In this document: positions 36,601 to 44,299 of the stretch, one piece after another
How positions within the stretch are numbered: position 1 is the stretch's first letter
Layout: the number at the start of each line of letters is the position of its first letter
Assembly (NCBI GenBank): GCA_045656705.1
Contig: JAZORR010000036.1
Span: 1 to 64,000 of the forward strand
Length of the DNA: 64,000 nucleotides
Reading direction: 5' to 3'
Source of the DNA: RGIG4576 sp045656705
Lineage (GTDB): Bacteria; Bacteroidota; Bacteroidia; Bacteroidales; Muribaculaceae
Position numbers and translations under genes: made by a program
The notes under the pieces: generated by a model
Seen by the model: only the letters and a program-made list of their open reading frames with translations
What the model was told of the DNA's origin: nothing
The model's database searches: none

Positions 36601-38165
36601 ATAGATTGAGGAGTACCGAAAGCCACCTTATTAGAAGTAGCAGTAGCACCTTCTACACCCTTATAGAAACCTACTACATCATAGTAGTAGTAACGGTAAA
36701 TACTGCTTGGGATAGTTTCGCTCCAAGTGTTACCATCCACATCTTCAGCTACAAGTACATTATCGGGCATACGATAGATGTTGTAATAAACAAGGTTTGG
36801 CTTGATAGTGCCACCATGTTCGCCCACTTCAGGGGTGTCCCAAGTAAGCACTGCACGATTAAGTTGCTTCTTAAGAGTAAGATTCTTTACAGCAGCAGGA
36901 CCATCAGTACCGATGAAGATATTAAGTTCCTTCTTGTTACTTTGACCTGCAGTAGCGTGAACAGCCATAGCTTCAAGCTTATGTACACCATTTTCAAGAG
37001 TTACAGTTTGAGACACTGTAGCACCTGGTTGAGCAGGAAGAGAGAAAAGAAGTTTGTCGTTATCGTAAACAACAATAGTAACATTGCCAGAGATAGCGTT
37101 GCCTGCAGCATCGGTAGATGGAGCAGTAACAGTGATAGTACCTGTAGGCACTTGGTTGAATTCTGCAGTGAATTCTGGGATATCAGCAAGACGCTTTTCA
37201 GTAGCTTCACGAGGAATGAACAAACAAGTGAACATTTCGTCGTTCTCAAATTGAGAGATAAGAGAAGCCTTACCAGTGTTTACGTCGATTTCGTAGATAC
37301 CACTTGGCTCGGTAGAAGAGTTGAGGGTAGTAGTCCAATAAAGTTTACCAGTTTGGTCGTCGAAAGTACCAGAACCTACATATTTAGGACGGATACCAGT
37401 AGAACCTACAGGAGTGAGTGCACCAGTGTTCTTGTTGATCTTGCAGAACATACCATCGCTGTAACGCACACCATACATTTCACCTACTACATTACAAGCG
37501 ATGAACGACATGCGGTCGATGCTTGCCACAGTAGTGGCTTTACCTGTAGTAACGTCGATAGTAGAAAGAGTGTAGCTGTTACCAGTTTCGTCTACGTATG
37601 ATACAGAGTAAAGTTGCTTATTGATAGGATCGTAAGTCATGTCGAGACCGATTGACGAATAAACGTCGTTAGGCAACGCAATTTGTTCGATTTGCCAAGT
37701 GTTTACGTCAAGGATACAGAAGTAAAGATACCACAAACCTTCTGGACCTTCGTAGTAACTTGTGAAGTAAAGTTTACCATCGTGATAAGCACCCCCTCCA
37801 TTAGCTTGAAGAGTCTTGTGAAGGTGGTGCATTGTGATAGTAGTGTTTTCTTTAGCAGGGAATGACCATACACCCCAGTCAAGAATACCATCTTCGTCTT
37901 TGTTCCATAGAGCGCTATAACAAAGTTCACCATAAATAATAGTACCGTCGCCGGCTTTCATTACAGGAGCTTGTTTCTTTTCACCATAGACTTCGATACC
38001 TGAAGCTTTGCGACCGATTTCGCGGAACGCTTCATATCCAAAGCCATTAGTGGAAATACCAGTTTTCACTGGAGCTCCGTTTTTTAGGGCTTTGAATTGC
38101 CCATTATTTGCAAATGCACACACAGTGGTAAGCAATAATGCAGCAAAAAACAGTAATTTTCTCAT
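33618..38165 (-). CDS. T9SS-exported multidomain adhesin-like protein (1515 residues)
   Basis: The larger paralogue and first gene of the pair. Signal peptide 1-19 (MRKLLFFAALLLTTVCAFAN). A propeller-like region spans about 55-340 (GAYHDGKLYFTSYY, DMTYDPINKQLYSVSY, GTFDDQTGKLYWTTT). Ig/FN3-like domains follow, with cleaved-adhesin jelly rolls at about 525-690, 890-1065 and 1195-1370 (QADDWLIMPAVQLEAG, SRIISPRLQKG, NDDWLISPKIRGGQ) and a CARDB-like domain near 1070-1170. The C-terminus (IEDVNNLAMVFAVDNTIYVK ... VYAVTVDGTTTKVVVK) is a T9SS sorting domain. From the second jelly roll on, its order parallels the 994-residue protein; the propeller is the addition. Function is probably adhesion or nutrient capture. 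Confidence 0.86.
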   Translation of the reverse strand: MRKLLFFAALLLTTVCAFANNGQFKALKNGAPVKTGISTNGFGYEAFREIGRKASGIEVYGEKKQAPVMKAGDGTIIYGELCYSALWNKDEDGILDWGVWSFPAKENTTITMHHLHKTLQANGGGAYHDGKLYFTSYYEGPEGLWYLYFCILDVNTWQIEQIALPNDVYSSIGLDMTYDPINKQLYSVSYVDETGNSYTLSTIDVTTGKATTVASIDRMSFIACNVVGEMYGVRYSDGMFCKINKNTGALTPVGSTGIRPKYVGSGTFDDQTGKLYWTTTLNSSTEPSGIYEIDVNTGKASLISQFENDEMFTCLFIPREATEKRLADIPEFTAEFNQVPTGTITVTAPSTDAAGNAISGNVTIVVYDNDKLLFSLPAQPGATVSQTVTLENGVHKLEAMAVHATAGQSNKKELNIFIGTDGPAAVKNLTLKKQLNRAVLTWDTPEVGEHGGTIKPNLVYYNIYRMPDNVLVAEDVDGNTWSETIPSSIYRYYYYDVVGFYKGVEGATATSNKVAFGTPQSIPYSMTFDTMDDYKKCIIYNNNHDSGYWGWYQQYQCAAYKYDTFNQADDWLIMPAVQLEAGQSYKLKYKARSYGGFLYPESMEVKIGKGQEISDLNVTLVEDMKYPHDSYKEYEAVINCVDETTAYFIAFHATTTRGEYWLYLDDVEIVNGPASAAPGLAENFTVTPAPNEALATKVSFTAPTKDFTGNTLNEITKITVYRDNVEIKSFGATAPGTEISFDDNEAKQGFNTYKIVASNSKGDGNPIEVKCWAGIDVPEAPANPVHITENHLQALISWDAPAQGVNGGSIDYSKLTYTITRNDGVVVATGLSATSFEDKTIDTSNSQKNVYYEIVAVNAAGTSKVAKTHFIVYGTPYTGAYRESFKNGAVETSPWVLEVVNPSMNPSQIPYWQVVTKGENPVVEAQDGDNGLVTCTRNTPWAASRIISPRLQKGELKNAVLSFWMHHYYNPDLENGWSTDQDIMQPEVFVDGKYINLTEKPLLLINGMGWYKYEILLNEHVSDKVFQIAFCGTSGTGYNMHLDNIQIYGVEDNDLCITNIEAPMRLAVSTSRDIEVTVYNQGAKDASNYKVVLFCNGQVFAELKSKKKSLAFAQEELFKFPVSATIIDAGNEYKFQAKVIYEADEVQSNNLSEEVIIEVPAPQLPPVTDLNATVKNGKVELSWGEPASSEANSMVTEGFENFEAFTITDFDNWTLIDNDALETYGISNSQSETGIYEYPNACLQMAFQAFNPLQAGITHKIWTPFAGNQMAVAMASVGGANDDWLISPKIRGGQTVTFFAKTPSMWYGEEQFYFCYSIEDSLNVNKFYPIGDLQKIPYGNWEKYTYTLPEAAKYFAIHYVGNEQFALFIDDVEYESMTPMLLELQGFKVYRNNQLLTLNMVEDLAYTDNNAKLEEGKAITYRVSTIYDKGESALSNEVTVIDTSGIEDVNNLAMVFAVDNTIYVKNAEGKNVTVSAVNGINYFQGIAESNMVSVNLESGVYAVTVDGTTTKVVVK

Positions 38166-38237
38166 TTAGTTTATTAATTAATTGTATTTATATAGATTGT
38201 TTATAAAATTTTCGATTGTAGTAGTAAAAGTAAGGTG

Positions 38238-38245
38238 CAAATATA
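38238..38245 (-). promoter_or_regulatory. second candidate promoter of the T9SS gene pair
   Basis: The minus strand reads TATATTTG, matching TAnnTTTG, 73 bases before the 1515-residue gene. A TTTG-type -33 box (38269-38272) is 23 bases upstream, slightly too far. Confidence 0.4.
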
Positions 38246-38308
38246 GAAAAAAACTTAATAATATTAACCAAAAATGGGGGATAAGTATGAAAGCTGAAAT
38301 CTTTTGTG

Positions 38309-38353
38309 CAAAGATACATATAAAATTATCGTTTTTTTCCTATAAAAGGATAA
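38309..38353 (-). promoter_or_regulatory. T9SS-pair promoter with shared upstream palindrome
   Basis: On the minus strand TTATCCTTTTATAGGAAA (38353-38336) is followed 19 bases later by the -7 box TATCTTTG (38316-38309) and then GCACAAAA. Spacing and sequence match the orphan promoter at 10013-10058, including the GCACAAAA after the -7 box, and the serB promoter. The palindrome is centred at about -42 and probably binds a common activator. Confidence 0.6.
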
Positions 38354-38357
38354 CCTC

Positions 38358-38389
38358 GTTGTATTATTTGCAAAAAGTTGCTAATTTTG
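38358..38389 (+). promoter_or_regulatory. M6 metalloprotease promoter
   Basis: GTTG (38358-38361), a 20-base spacer and TAATTTTG (38382-38389) fit the Bacteroidales consensus. The start of transcription near 38396 leaves a leader of about 27 bases. This excludes an upstream in-frame start at 38378. Confidence 0.6.
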
Positions 38390-38422
38390 CCATTCTATAG
38401 AAAAATAATAAATTTACAAACT

Positions 38423-41242
38423 ATGAATTATAAGTCTACTCTAAAGTTTTTAATGGCGGCGAGTTTGTTGTGTGCTTCGGTAGAAGCAATGGCAGTACCA
38501 GCAAAGCCAGGAAAATTGGCATATACTTTGCCAAATGGAGAAACTATTTCGGTGTACTTGCATGGTGATGAATCTGCTCACTATTATACAACCGAAGATG
38601 GTCATGTGCTAACACAAGACAATGAAGGATTTTTCCGTTATGTAACAACCGACAAGAATGGCGTGAATAAGATGTCGGATGTGGTGGCAACCAATCTAAA
38701 CAAACGTAATTCACAAGAAACTTTGTTTGTGAAGTCGCTTGAACGCGAAAAAATTCTTAAAAACCTTGAAGTAGAGCATCGCAATGCATTCTCTGGACGC
38801 CAATCAAAGGTGGCAACAAAGGGCATTACTACATTCCCTACTACAGGTGTGCAAAAGGGTGTGGCTATCCTTGTGGAATTTGCCGATAACTCATTTACTT
38901 TAAGTAATCCACAACAACAATTCTATAACCAACTAAATCAACGCGGTTATAGCGATAGTGGTGCTACCGGTTCTATTCGCGACTATTATACTGCAAGCAG
39001 TAATGGTGTGTTTGTTCCAGAATTTGATGTGTACGGACCAGTGAAGCTTGAGAAGTCAATCAGCTACTATGGTGGTGACTCAAATAGAATGACCGACGAA
39101 AATGCACCAGAAATGGTAATTGACGCATGTACAAAACTTGATGGTCAAATTGATTTTACTCAATATGACCGTGATAATGACGGTGTAATCGACAATGTGT
39201 ATATCTTCTACGCAGGTTACGGACAAGCCGATGGTGGTGCTGCAAGCACAGTGTGGCCACACTCATGGGACGTGAGAGATGCAGGTCGTACATTCTATTA
39301 TGATGGCAAGCGTCTTGGTCACTATGCATGCTCAAGCGAATTGCGTGATGGTAGAGGTTCTAAGATTTCGGGTATCGGTGTGTTCTGTCACGAGTTTGCT
39401 CACGTGCTTGGTTTGCCCGACTTGTATGCAACATCATATACAGGAGCGTTTACTCCAAATGCATGGAGTTTGCTTGACTCAGGTTCTTATAACAATGACT
39501 CATGGACACCACCATATTTGTCGGTATACGAACGCGCTGATTTGGGCTGGGTGACTCCAATCGTGCTTGAAGATCCAGATAACATCACAATGAAGGCTAT
39601 TTCAGACGGTGGTTATCGTGAAGTGTATAAGATTAAGACAAATAAAGAAAACGAATATTTCTTGCTTGAAAACCGCCAAAAGGGTGGTGTGTGGGACGAA
39701 TATCTACCTGGCCATGGTATGCTTGTGTGGCACATTGACTACAACCAAACTATTTGGGAGGGTAATGTGGTGAATAATACTCCAAGTCACCAATATGTAG
39801 ATATTGAAGAGGCTGATAACGATCCATCGTATTATTCTTATGGAGGTGATCCTTTCCCAGGTGATTATAATGTAACATCGTTTACAGATAATACTGCACC
39901 ATCAATGAAGACATGGGCAGGGGTGTCGCTAAATTCTCCAATTACAGAAATCTCGGAAACAGCCGATGGTATCATTAGCTTCGTGTTTAGAGGTGGATAT
40001 GATAAGTTTGGCGGAGTGAAAGCTAATGAAGCAACAAATATTGGTGCTGATAAGGCAACTGTGAGCTGGGGTACAGCAGAAAATGCTACTTCTTATCTTG
40101 TAAGCGTTTATGAAAAGAAGGCCAATGGCGACAAAACTTATGTAGGTGACTATAATCACAAGAATGTGGGTAATGTGTTGACTGCTGAAATTACAGGTTT
40201 ATATCCATTGACTACTTACTATTATGTGGTGTATGCTACAGATGGCATGTTCTCATCAAAGGCTTCAAACGAAGTGGAATTCACTACAGGTGAGCCTACA
40301 TTGAACTATAAGAAGGTGAAAGCATTGGCTGCTACAAATGTGACAAAGAATGGTTTCACTGCAAATTGGGAAAAACTCGAAGATGCCGATCGTTACACCC
40401 TAACAGTGTACACTTCTCAACTTGGTGCTCCAGAATACGAATTACTTGACTTTACAGGTAAACTTGAAGCATTGCCAAGTAGCTGGAAGACATCATGTAC
40501 TGGTACTTATGCATTGAAGACTATGTGTGGTGTGAGTGCACCTTCGTTGAAGATGGACGCTGACCAAGCATACCTTCAATCACCAGTATTTAATAAGGGT
40601 GTGCGTACATTGAGCTTCTGGTATCGTGGTAATAATGCCGATGCAAGTAACTCGTTGAAGATTCTTGCATTGTGTGATGGTACATGGGAAGTAATTCACG
40701 AAGAAACTACTATAGAAAATGCTACTGGTGGTAAGATTGTGACTCTTGATATTGATCGCAAGTATACTTCATTGAAGTGGGTATATGTGAAGCCTTGTGC
40801 TGGTAACATTGCAATTGATGATATCAAGATAGGTCATAGTGGCGAAATGGAAGATCTACCATTGGCTGGATATGTGGATATGGAAGTGGGTAATGTGAAT
40901 AGCTATAAGGTGGAAGGTCTTATGGAAGGCGTGCTTTATGCTTATTCAGTGATTGCTCACAATTCTGAATTCTCATCTAATGAAAGTAACCGAGTGAGTG
41001 TGACTCCAGGTTCATCTTCTGCAATTGATGATGTGAACAATAGTGAATCTGCTATCTGCTGGGCAAATAATGGCAAACTTTATGTGAAGGCTAATGTAGA
41101 GGCTCAAGTGATAGTGTTTGATTGTGCTGGTAAGGTGCTTTTGAATGCTACTCAAGATGTAGAACTTCAAAGTTATGATTTTGATGTAAAGGGTATCGTA
41201 ATCGTGAAAGTGAATAATATAGTAAGAAAATTAGTGCTATAA
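38423..41242 (+). CDS. M6-family secreted metalloprotease with T9SS-type C-terminus
   Basis: A 939-residue secreted zinc protease. Signal peptide about 1-25. A propeptide-like region follows (LAYTLPNGETISVYLHGDE, residues 33-51). The M6 (immune inhibitor A-like) catalytic domain spans about 145-520 with the zinc motif HEFAHVLGLPD (residues 323-333) and a calcium-loop-like DRDNDGVID (249-257). FN3-like domains and a jelly roll follow (WGTAENATSYLVSVYE, FTANWEKLEDADRYTLTVYT). The last 60 residues (IVFDCAGKVLLNATQDVELQ ... IVIVKVNNIVRKLVL) look like a T9SS sorting domain. Start ATG 38423 is chosen because the -7 box lies at 38382. It is divergent from the T9SS adhesin pair, so a link in processing or scavenging is plausible. 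Confidence 0.88.
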   Translation: MNYKSTLKFLMAASLLCASVEAMAVPAKPGKLAYTLPNGETISVYLHGDESAHYYTTEDGHVLTQDNEGFFRYVTTDKNGVNKMSDVVATNLNKRNSQETLFVKSLEREKILKNLEVEHRNAFSGRQSKVATKGITTFPTTGVQKGVAILVEFADNSFTLSNPQQQFYNQLNQRGYSDSGATGSIRDYYTASSNGVFVPEFDVYGPVKLEKSISYYGGDSNRMTDENAPEMVIDACTKLDGQIDFTQYDRDNDGVIDNVYIFYAGYGQADGGAASTVWPHSWDVRDAGRTFYYDGKRLGHYACSSELRDGRGSKISGIGVFCHEFAHVLGLPDLYATSYTGAFTPNAWSLLDSGSYNNDSWTPPYLSVYERADLGWVTPIVLEDPDNITMKAISDGGYREVYKIKTNKENEYFLLENRQKGGVWDEYLPGHGMLVWHIDYNQTIWEGNVVNNTPSHQYVDIEEADNDPSYYSYGGDPFPGDYNVTSFTDNTAPSMKTWAGVSLNSPITEISETADGIISFVFRGGYDKFGGVKANEATNIGADKATVSWGTAENATSYLVSVYEKKANGDKTYVGDYNHKNVGNVLTAEITGLYPLTTYYYVVYATDGMFSSKASNEVEFTTGEPTLNYKKVKALAATNVTKNGFTANWEKLEDADRYTLTVYTSQLGAPEYELLDFTGKLEALPSSWKTSCTGTYALKTMCGVSAPSLKMDADQAYLQSPVFNKGVRTLSFWYRGNNADASNSLKILALCDGTWEVIHEETTIENATGGKIVTLDIDRKYTSLKWVYVKPCAGNIAIDDIKIGHSGEMEDLPLAGYVDMEVGNVNSYKVEGLMEGVLYAYSVIAHNSEFSSNESNRVSVTPGSSSAIDDVNNSESAICWANNGKLYVKANVEAQVIVFDCAGKVLLNATQDVELQSYDFDVKGIVIVKVNNIVRKLVL

Positions 41243-41264
41243 ATTTACAAATTCAGTGATAATT

Positions 41265-41300
41265 AAAAATGCTGCGTCTCGTGTGAGATGCAGCATTTTT
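41265..41300 (+). terminator. terminator after the M6 protease gene
   Basis: AAAAATGCTGC (41265-41275) pairs with GCAGCATTTTT (41290-41300), followed by more T. An inner CTC/GAG pair extends the stem. Confidence 0.82.
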
Positions 41301-41321
41301 TATGGTTAGGAGTTTTATAAA

Positions 41322-41343
41322 GTGAGGAATTAGGAGTTAGGAG
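41322..41343. repeat. intergenic repeat (degenerate copy)
   Basis: GTGAGGAATTAGGAGTTAGG carries the unit AATTAGGAGTTAGGAG, one base different from the repeat at 62480-62496 and 9986-10002 over 16 bases. A further GTTAGGAGT lies at 41305-41313. Confidence 0.5.
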
Positions 41344-41372
41344 AATTTGTTGATGAAGCAAATAACTGATGT

Positions 41373-41804
41373 TTATTCTTCCAATATGATGTTAGGATTG
41401 AGTGATTGCAGGTGTGCTACGAATTCTGCTTTGTTTTCGGGTGATATCACCACTTTGTTGCGTTTGCCGATGGTAATCTCTATTCTATCCATAGAAAGGG
41501 CTGGAGAGCTTAACCAAGTGCGTGTGTTGCGAATGCGAGTGATACGATTGATGTCGTATTTGCTATTTACGAGGAATCCACTTTTAACCCTTAATATGTA
41601 CTTGTCTTCGTAGATAGTGTAGTGGGTATCGGTGTAAACATTTACGATGATAAGCGAAGGTAAAATGGTAGACAGTAATAATGTTAATAATTCTGTGGCA
41701 TTGATAGATGGTTCGCTAATGATAGGAGCGAATATACACATAAGCATACACACCACAATAAGAATCCATAACCAATGGTCGACTTTTGACTTATAAACTT
41801 TCAT
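41373..41804 (-). CDS. small membrane protein with bacterial PH-like domain
   Basis: A 143-residue protein with two N-terminal membrane helices (about 11-32 and 40-60) and a C-terminal PH-like domain. YTIYEDKYILRVKSGF, YDINRITRIRNTRTWLSSPA, LSMDRIEITIGKRNKVVISP and the closing EFVAHLQSLNPNI match the bPH_4 (formerly DUF1200-type) pattern. The function of the family is unknown. It faces the M6 gene and lies downstream of the tonB operon, from which the 41865-41894 terminator separates it. Confidence 0.75.
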   Translation of the reverse strand: MKVYKSKVDHWLWILIVVCMLMCIFAPIISEPSINATELLTLLLSTILPSLIIVNVYTDTHYTIYEDKYILRVKSGFLVNSKYDINRITRIRNTRTWLSSPALSMDRIEITIGKRNKVVISPENKAEFVAHLQSLNPNIILEE

Positions 41805-41864
41805 ATAATTATTATTGAGTAATAAACTTATACAAAGATAGCGAGAGTTTTTGGATAAAAAAAA

Positions 41865-41894
41865 AGAATTGCAACCCGTGAGGATTGCAATTCT
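41865..41894 (-). terminator. terminator of the exb-tonB operon
   Basis: AGAATTGCAA (41865-41874) pairs with TTGCAATTCT (41885-41894). On the minus strand it is followed by a run of nine T (A at 41857-41865). Confidence 0.85.
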
Positions 41895-41933
41895 AATATT
41901 TAATACCTTAGGTATTATCTCAAGTACTTAAGA

Positions 41934-42794
41934 TTAGTTCAAACCTTGAAGCTTGAATGTGATAGGCAATGTGTACCAAACGTTCACTGCTTGACCATTC
42001 ATCTTACCAGGGATAAACTTAGGAAGAGACTTACATAGACGTACAGCTTCCTTATCAAGGTCGCGGTCAACGCTACGAAGCACCTTCACTTCGCCTACAG
42101 AACCATTCTTAGTTACAACGAATTGTACGATAACACGACCTTGTACACCGTTTTCCATAGCTACTTGAGGATAGTTGATGTTGCTGCTCAAGAACTTCAT
42201 AAGAGCTGCGTCACCACCAGGGAACTGAGGCATTTGTTCTACAGCTGTGAACACTTGTTCAGGTTCTGGTTTCTTTTCCTCAACGATAACTTCGTTCTTG
42301 TATTCACGAACCACGTTACGGTCGTCAGTACCCTTGTCGAAGTCAGTGCTACCGAAAGCAGTTTCGGTTTCTTGCAATTCGTCTTGTGTCTTAATTTCGT
42401 CTTCTGCCTTAACTTCTTCGTCTTTAGCGATAAGAAGCTCAGTTACCTTAACTGTGTTAAGGATTTCTTCAGGAAGAGCTTCTGGTTCTGGCATTTCGAT
42501 CTTTTCTTGGATTTCTTCTTCTGGTTCTTCTTCAGCTTGATCAGCCAAAGCTACCAATTCTTGATCCAATTGGTCGGTAATCTTAGCTTCTTGTTCAGCA
42601 ATGTAAGCTTGAACGCTAAGGTAAGAATACGCTGCAATACCAATACAAAGAAGACCGATCACTGTCCAAATAGCTGCTTTCATGTGGCGACGCTTAGAAT
42701 TAACGCGAAGCACATAAGCACCATATTCTTTATTTCTACCAGCAAATACTATATCGCTCCATTCTCTCGACGTTAGATCTACATCTTTTGCCAT
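41934..42794 (-). CDS. tonB: energy transducer TonB
   Basis: A 286-residue TonB-family protein that couples the proton motive force, through ExbB-ExbD, to outer-membrane TonB-dependent transporters. A cytoplasmic N-terminus (GRNKEYGAYVLR) precedes a single membrane helix (about 38-60). A long Glu/Pro-rich periplasmic spacer (about 70-185) follows. The C-terminal TonB domain holds PQFPGGDAALMKFL, YPQVAMENGVQGRVIVQFVV and WYTLPITFKL. The ATG at 42794 is chosen over a longer TTG start because of an upstream GAAAGAAA ribosome site. It is the last gene of exbB-exbD-exbD-tonB. Confidence 0.92.
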   Translation of the reverse strand: MAKDVDLTSREWSDIVFAGRNKEYGAYVLRVNSKRRHMKAAIWTVIGLLCIGIAAYSYLSVQAYIAEQEAKITDQLDQELVALADQAEEEPEEEIQEKIEMPEPEALPEEILNTVKVTELLIAKDEEVKAEDEIKTQDELQETETAFGSTDFDKGTDDRNVVREYKNEVIVEEKKPEPEQVFTAVEQMPQFPGGDAALMKFLSSNINYPQVAMENGVQGRVIVQFVVTKNGSVGEVKVLRSVDRDLDKEAVRLCKSLPKFIPGKMNGQAVNVWYTLPITFKLQGLN

Positions 42795-42839
42795 AATTTC
42801 TTTCTGTTTTTTAAAATTTAACAATTAATAGACCTTACA

Positions 42840-43535
42840 TCACTTTTGACGAGCAAGCAAGAACTCAGCCATCATAGTAGAGTCTGTACCGTTGATACGA
42901 TCGATTTGGTAACGGCTGATGTTATTGATTTGCATTTCGTCAAGTGCAGTCACCAAGCTCTTGTAACTTGCGTTAGGAGTAGCCTTGATGATGATAACTG
43001 GACGAGTCAAAGTTGAATCGTTACGAATCTCTTTAGCACGTGCTTGATAGATACTGTCGTTAAGCGCTTTGTTCTTGTGGAACTTCTTCGCCTTCCAGTC
43101 TTCCTTAAGCATTGTAATTTTCTCAACAACTTGCTTATTGCGGTCTTGAAGAACGGCACGGATACCTTGAGCCTTACCATTTTCGTTACCAAGGAATTGG
43201 ATTTCCTTCATAATGTTGTTGTCGATCTTACCATCCTTATCAGCGTCTTCAACGTTAGGCATACCTTCGTAGTAGTATACATAGTCCTTAGTAGGATTGC
43301 CTTCGTCGTCTACGTCGCTATCGATAATGATAGTAACAGCTTCAGATTGCTTTACCTTGTTCTGTTCTGTCTTATCCACCTTTTCGTTAGATGGCAAACT
43401 TATTTGCAAAGTTTGAGACTTAATCATAGTGGTACAGAGCATGAAGAAGGTAATCAAAAGCATGTTCATATCCACCATTGGGGTGAAGTCTACGCGAACG
43501 TCTTTCTTTTTAGTATAAGTTTTACCTTTTGCCAT
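42840..43535 (-). CDS. exbD: ExbD/TolR-family biopolymer transport protein (second copy)
   Basis: A 231-residue ExbD-family protein. The single N-terminal helix carries the conserved aspartate (VDFTPMVDMNMLLITFFM, Asp near 22), which takes part in proton translocation. The periplasmic part is much longer than the roughly 140-residue enterobacterial ExbD, with an Asp-rich insert (DSDVDDEGNPTKD, VEDADKDGKIDNN), and ends in the usual IKATPNASYKSLVTALDEM fold. It starts 2 bases after the first exbD, indicating one transcript and close coupling. Confidence 0.9.
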   Translation of the reverse strand: MAKGKTYTKKKDVRVDFTPMVDMNMLLITFFMLCTTMIKSQTLQISLPSNEKVDKTEQNKVKQSEAVTIIIDSDVDDEGNPTKDYVYYYEGMPNVEDADKDGKIDNNIMKEIQFLGNENGKAQGIRAVLQDRNKQVVEKITMLKEDWKAKKFHKNKALNDSIYQARAKEIRNDSTLTRPVIIIKATPNASYKSLVTALDEMQINNISRYQIDRINGTDSTMMAEFLLARQK

Positions 43536-43537
43536 AA

Positions 43538-44239
43538 TTATTCTTCTTCAGATTTAAGCGCAGTCATCAAAGTGAACTTGTTCATCTTCAAAGTCTGCAA
43601 GTTGTCCATTACCACTTGAACTACAGAATATGGAGTAGTCGCGTCGGCCTTGATAGCAATACCCTTACCACTCTTGATAGCTTTAGCAAGATTTGGGTTT
43701 GAAGTATTGTAAAGAGCCAACATCCATTGTTGGAATTCGTTGCGATTTTCTACATCCTTTCCCATGTCGATTGGAATACCTGCGTTCTTGTTCTTGAGAG
43801 GGTCTAACATTGCGTCACGTTTTTCCGCAGGCAATTTACACCATTCAGCAAGTTGAGATAAAGGTAGACCATACATATAAGTGTTACCAAAAGTAAGAAC
43901 GTCTTCCTTAGTAAGTTCGATTTTCTTATTTTGATGTTTCTTATTGTATTCGGTTACTACATTCAACAAAACTTCTTCACGCATCTTCTCACTTGAGTAA
44001 GTAGAGTCACGGTCACCCGCGATAGACATGAAGATTTGAGAATCCTTAGTAATCAAAAGTGTAACCAAGTTTTGTTCAGGCACCTTTTCTTCCGAAACAG
44101 AAGCAGGTGTAATCACAGTAGCTGGTTCTTTTTGAAGGAATGTAGAAGTCAACATGAAGAAAGTAAGCAAAAGCACTGTAACGTCACTCATCGCGGTCAT
44201 ATCGATGAATGGAGCTTTTTTGTCGGTTGATACTGTCAT
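43538..44239 (-). CDS. exbD: ExbD/TolR-family biopolymer transport protein (first copy)
   Basis: A 233-residue ExbD-family protein with the membrane helix and conserved aspartate near the N-terminus (FIDMTAMSDVTVLLLTFFM, Asp about 19). An extended periplasmic region follows (about 40-180) and a C-terminal domain ending IKADATTPYSVVQVVMDNLQ. It differs clearly from its neighbour in the insert. Two non-identical ExbDs beside one ExbB are usual in Bacteroidales and may form a mixed stator. It lies 60 bases after exbB. Confidence 0.9.
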   Translation of the reverse strand: MTVSTDKKAPFIDMTAMSDVTVLLLTFFMLTSTFLQKEPATVITPASVSEEKVPEQNLVTLLITKDSQIFMSIAGDRDSTYSSEKMREEVLLNVVTEYNKKHQNKKIELTKEDVLTFGNTYMYGLPLSQLAEWCKLPAEKRDAMLDPLKNKNAGIPIDMGKDVENRNEFQQWMLALYNTSNPNLAKAIKSGKGIAIKADATTPYSVVQVVMDNLQTLKMNKFTLMTALKSEEE

Positions 44240-44299
44240 AGTTGTACTTCAATAAAATGTTTTTTTAATTACCTTAATTGATTATTTAGGATAATCAAA

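Noticed and set aside
36534..37601. A 355-codon frame antisense to the 1515-residue T9SS gene
   Set aside because: It shadows a long gene with biased codons, has no signal, domain or ribosome site, and is Ser/Thr/Val-rich as antisense frames are.
30612..38165. Repeated segments in the T9SS genes as a CRISPR or tandem-repeat array
   Set aside because: The similarity is at the protein level between jelly-roll and FN3 modules; there are no short identical DNA repeats with unique spacers.
38378..38422. An earlier in-frame TTG start for the M6 protease
   Set aside because: It would lie above the -7 box at 38382 and add a stretch that spoils the signal peptide.
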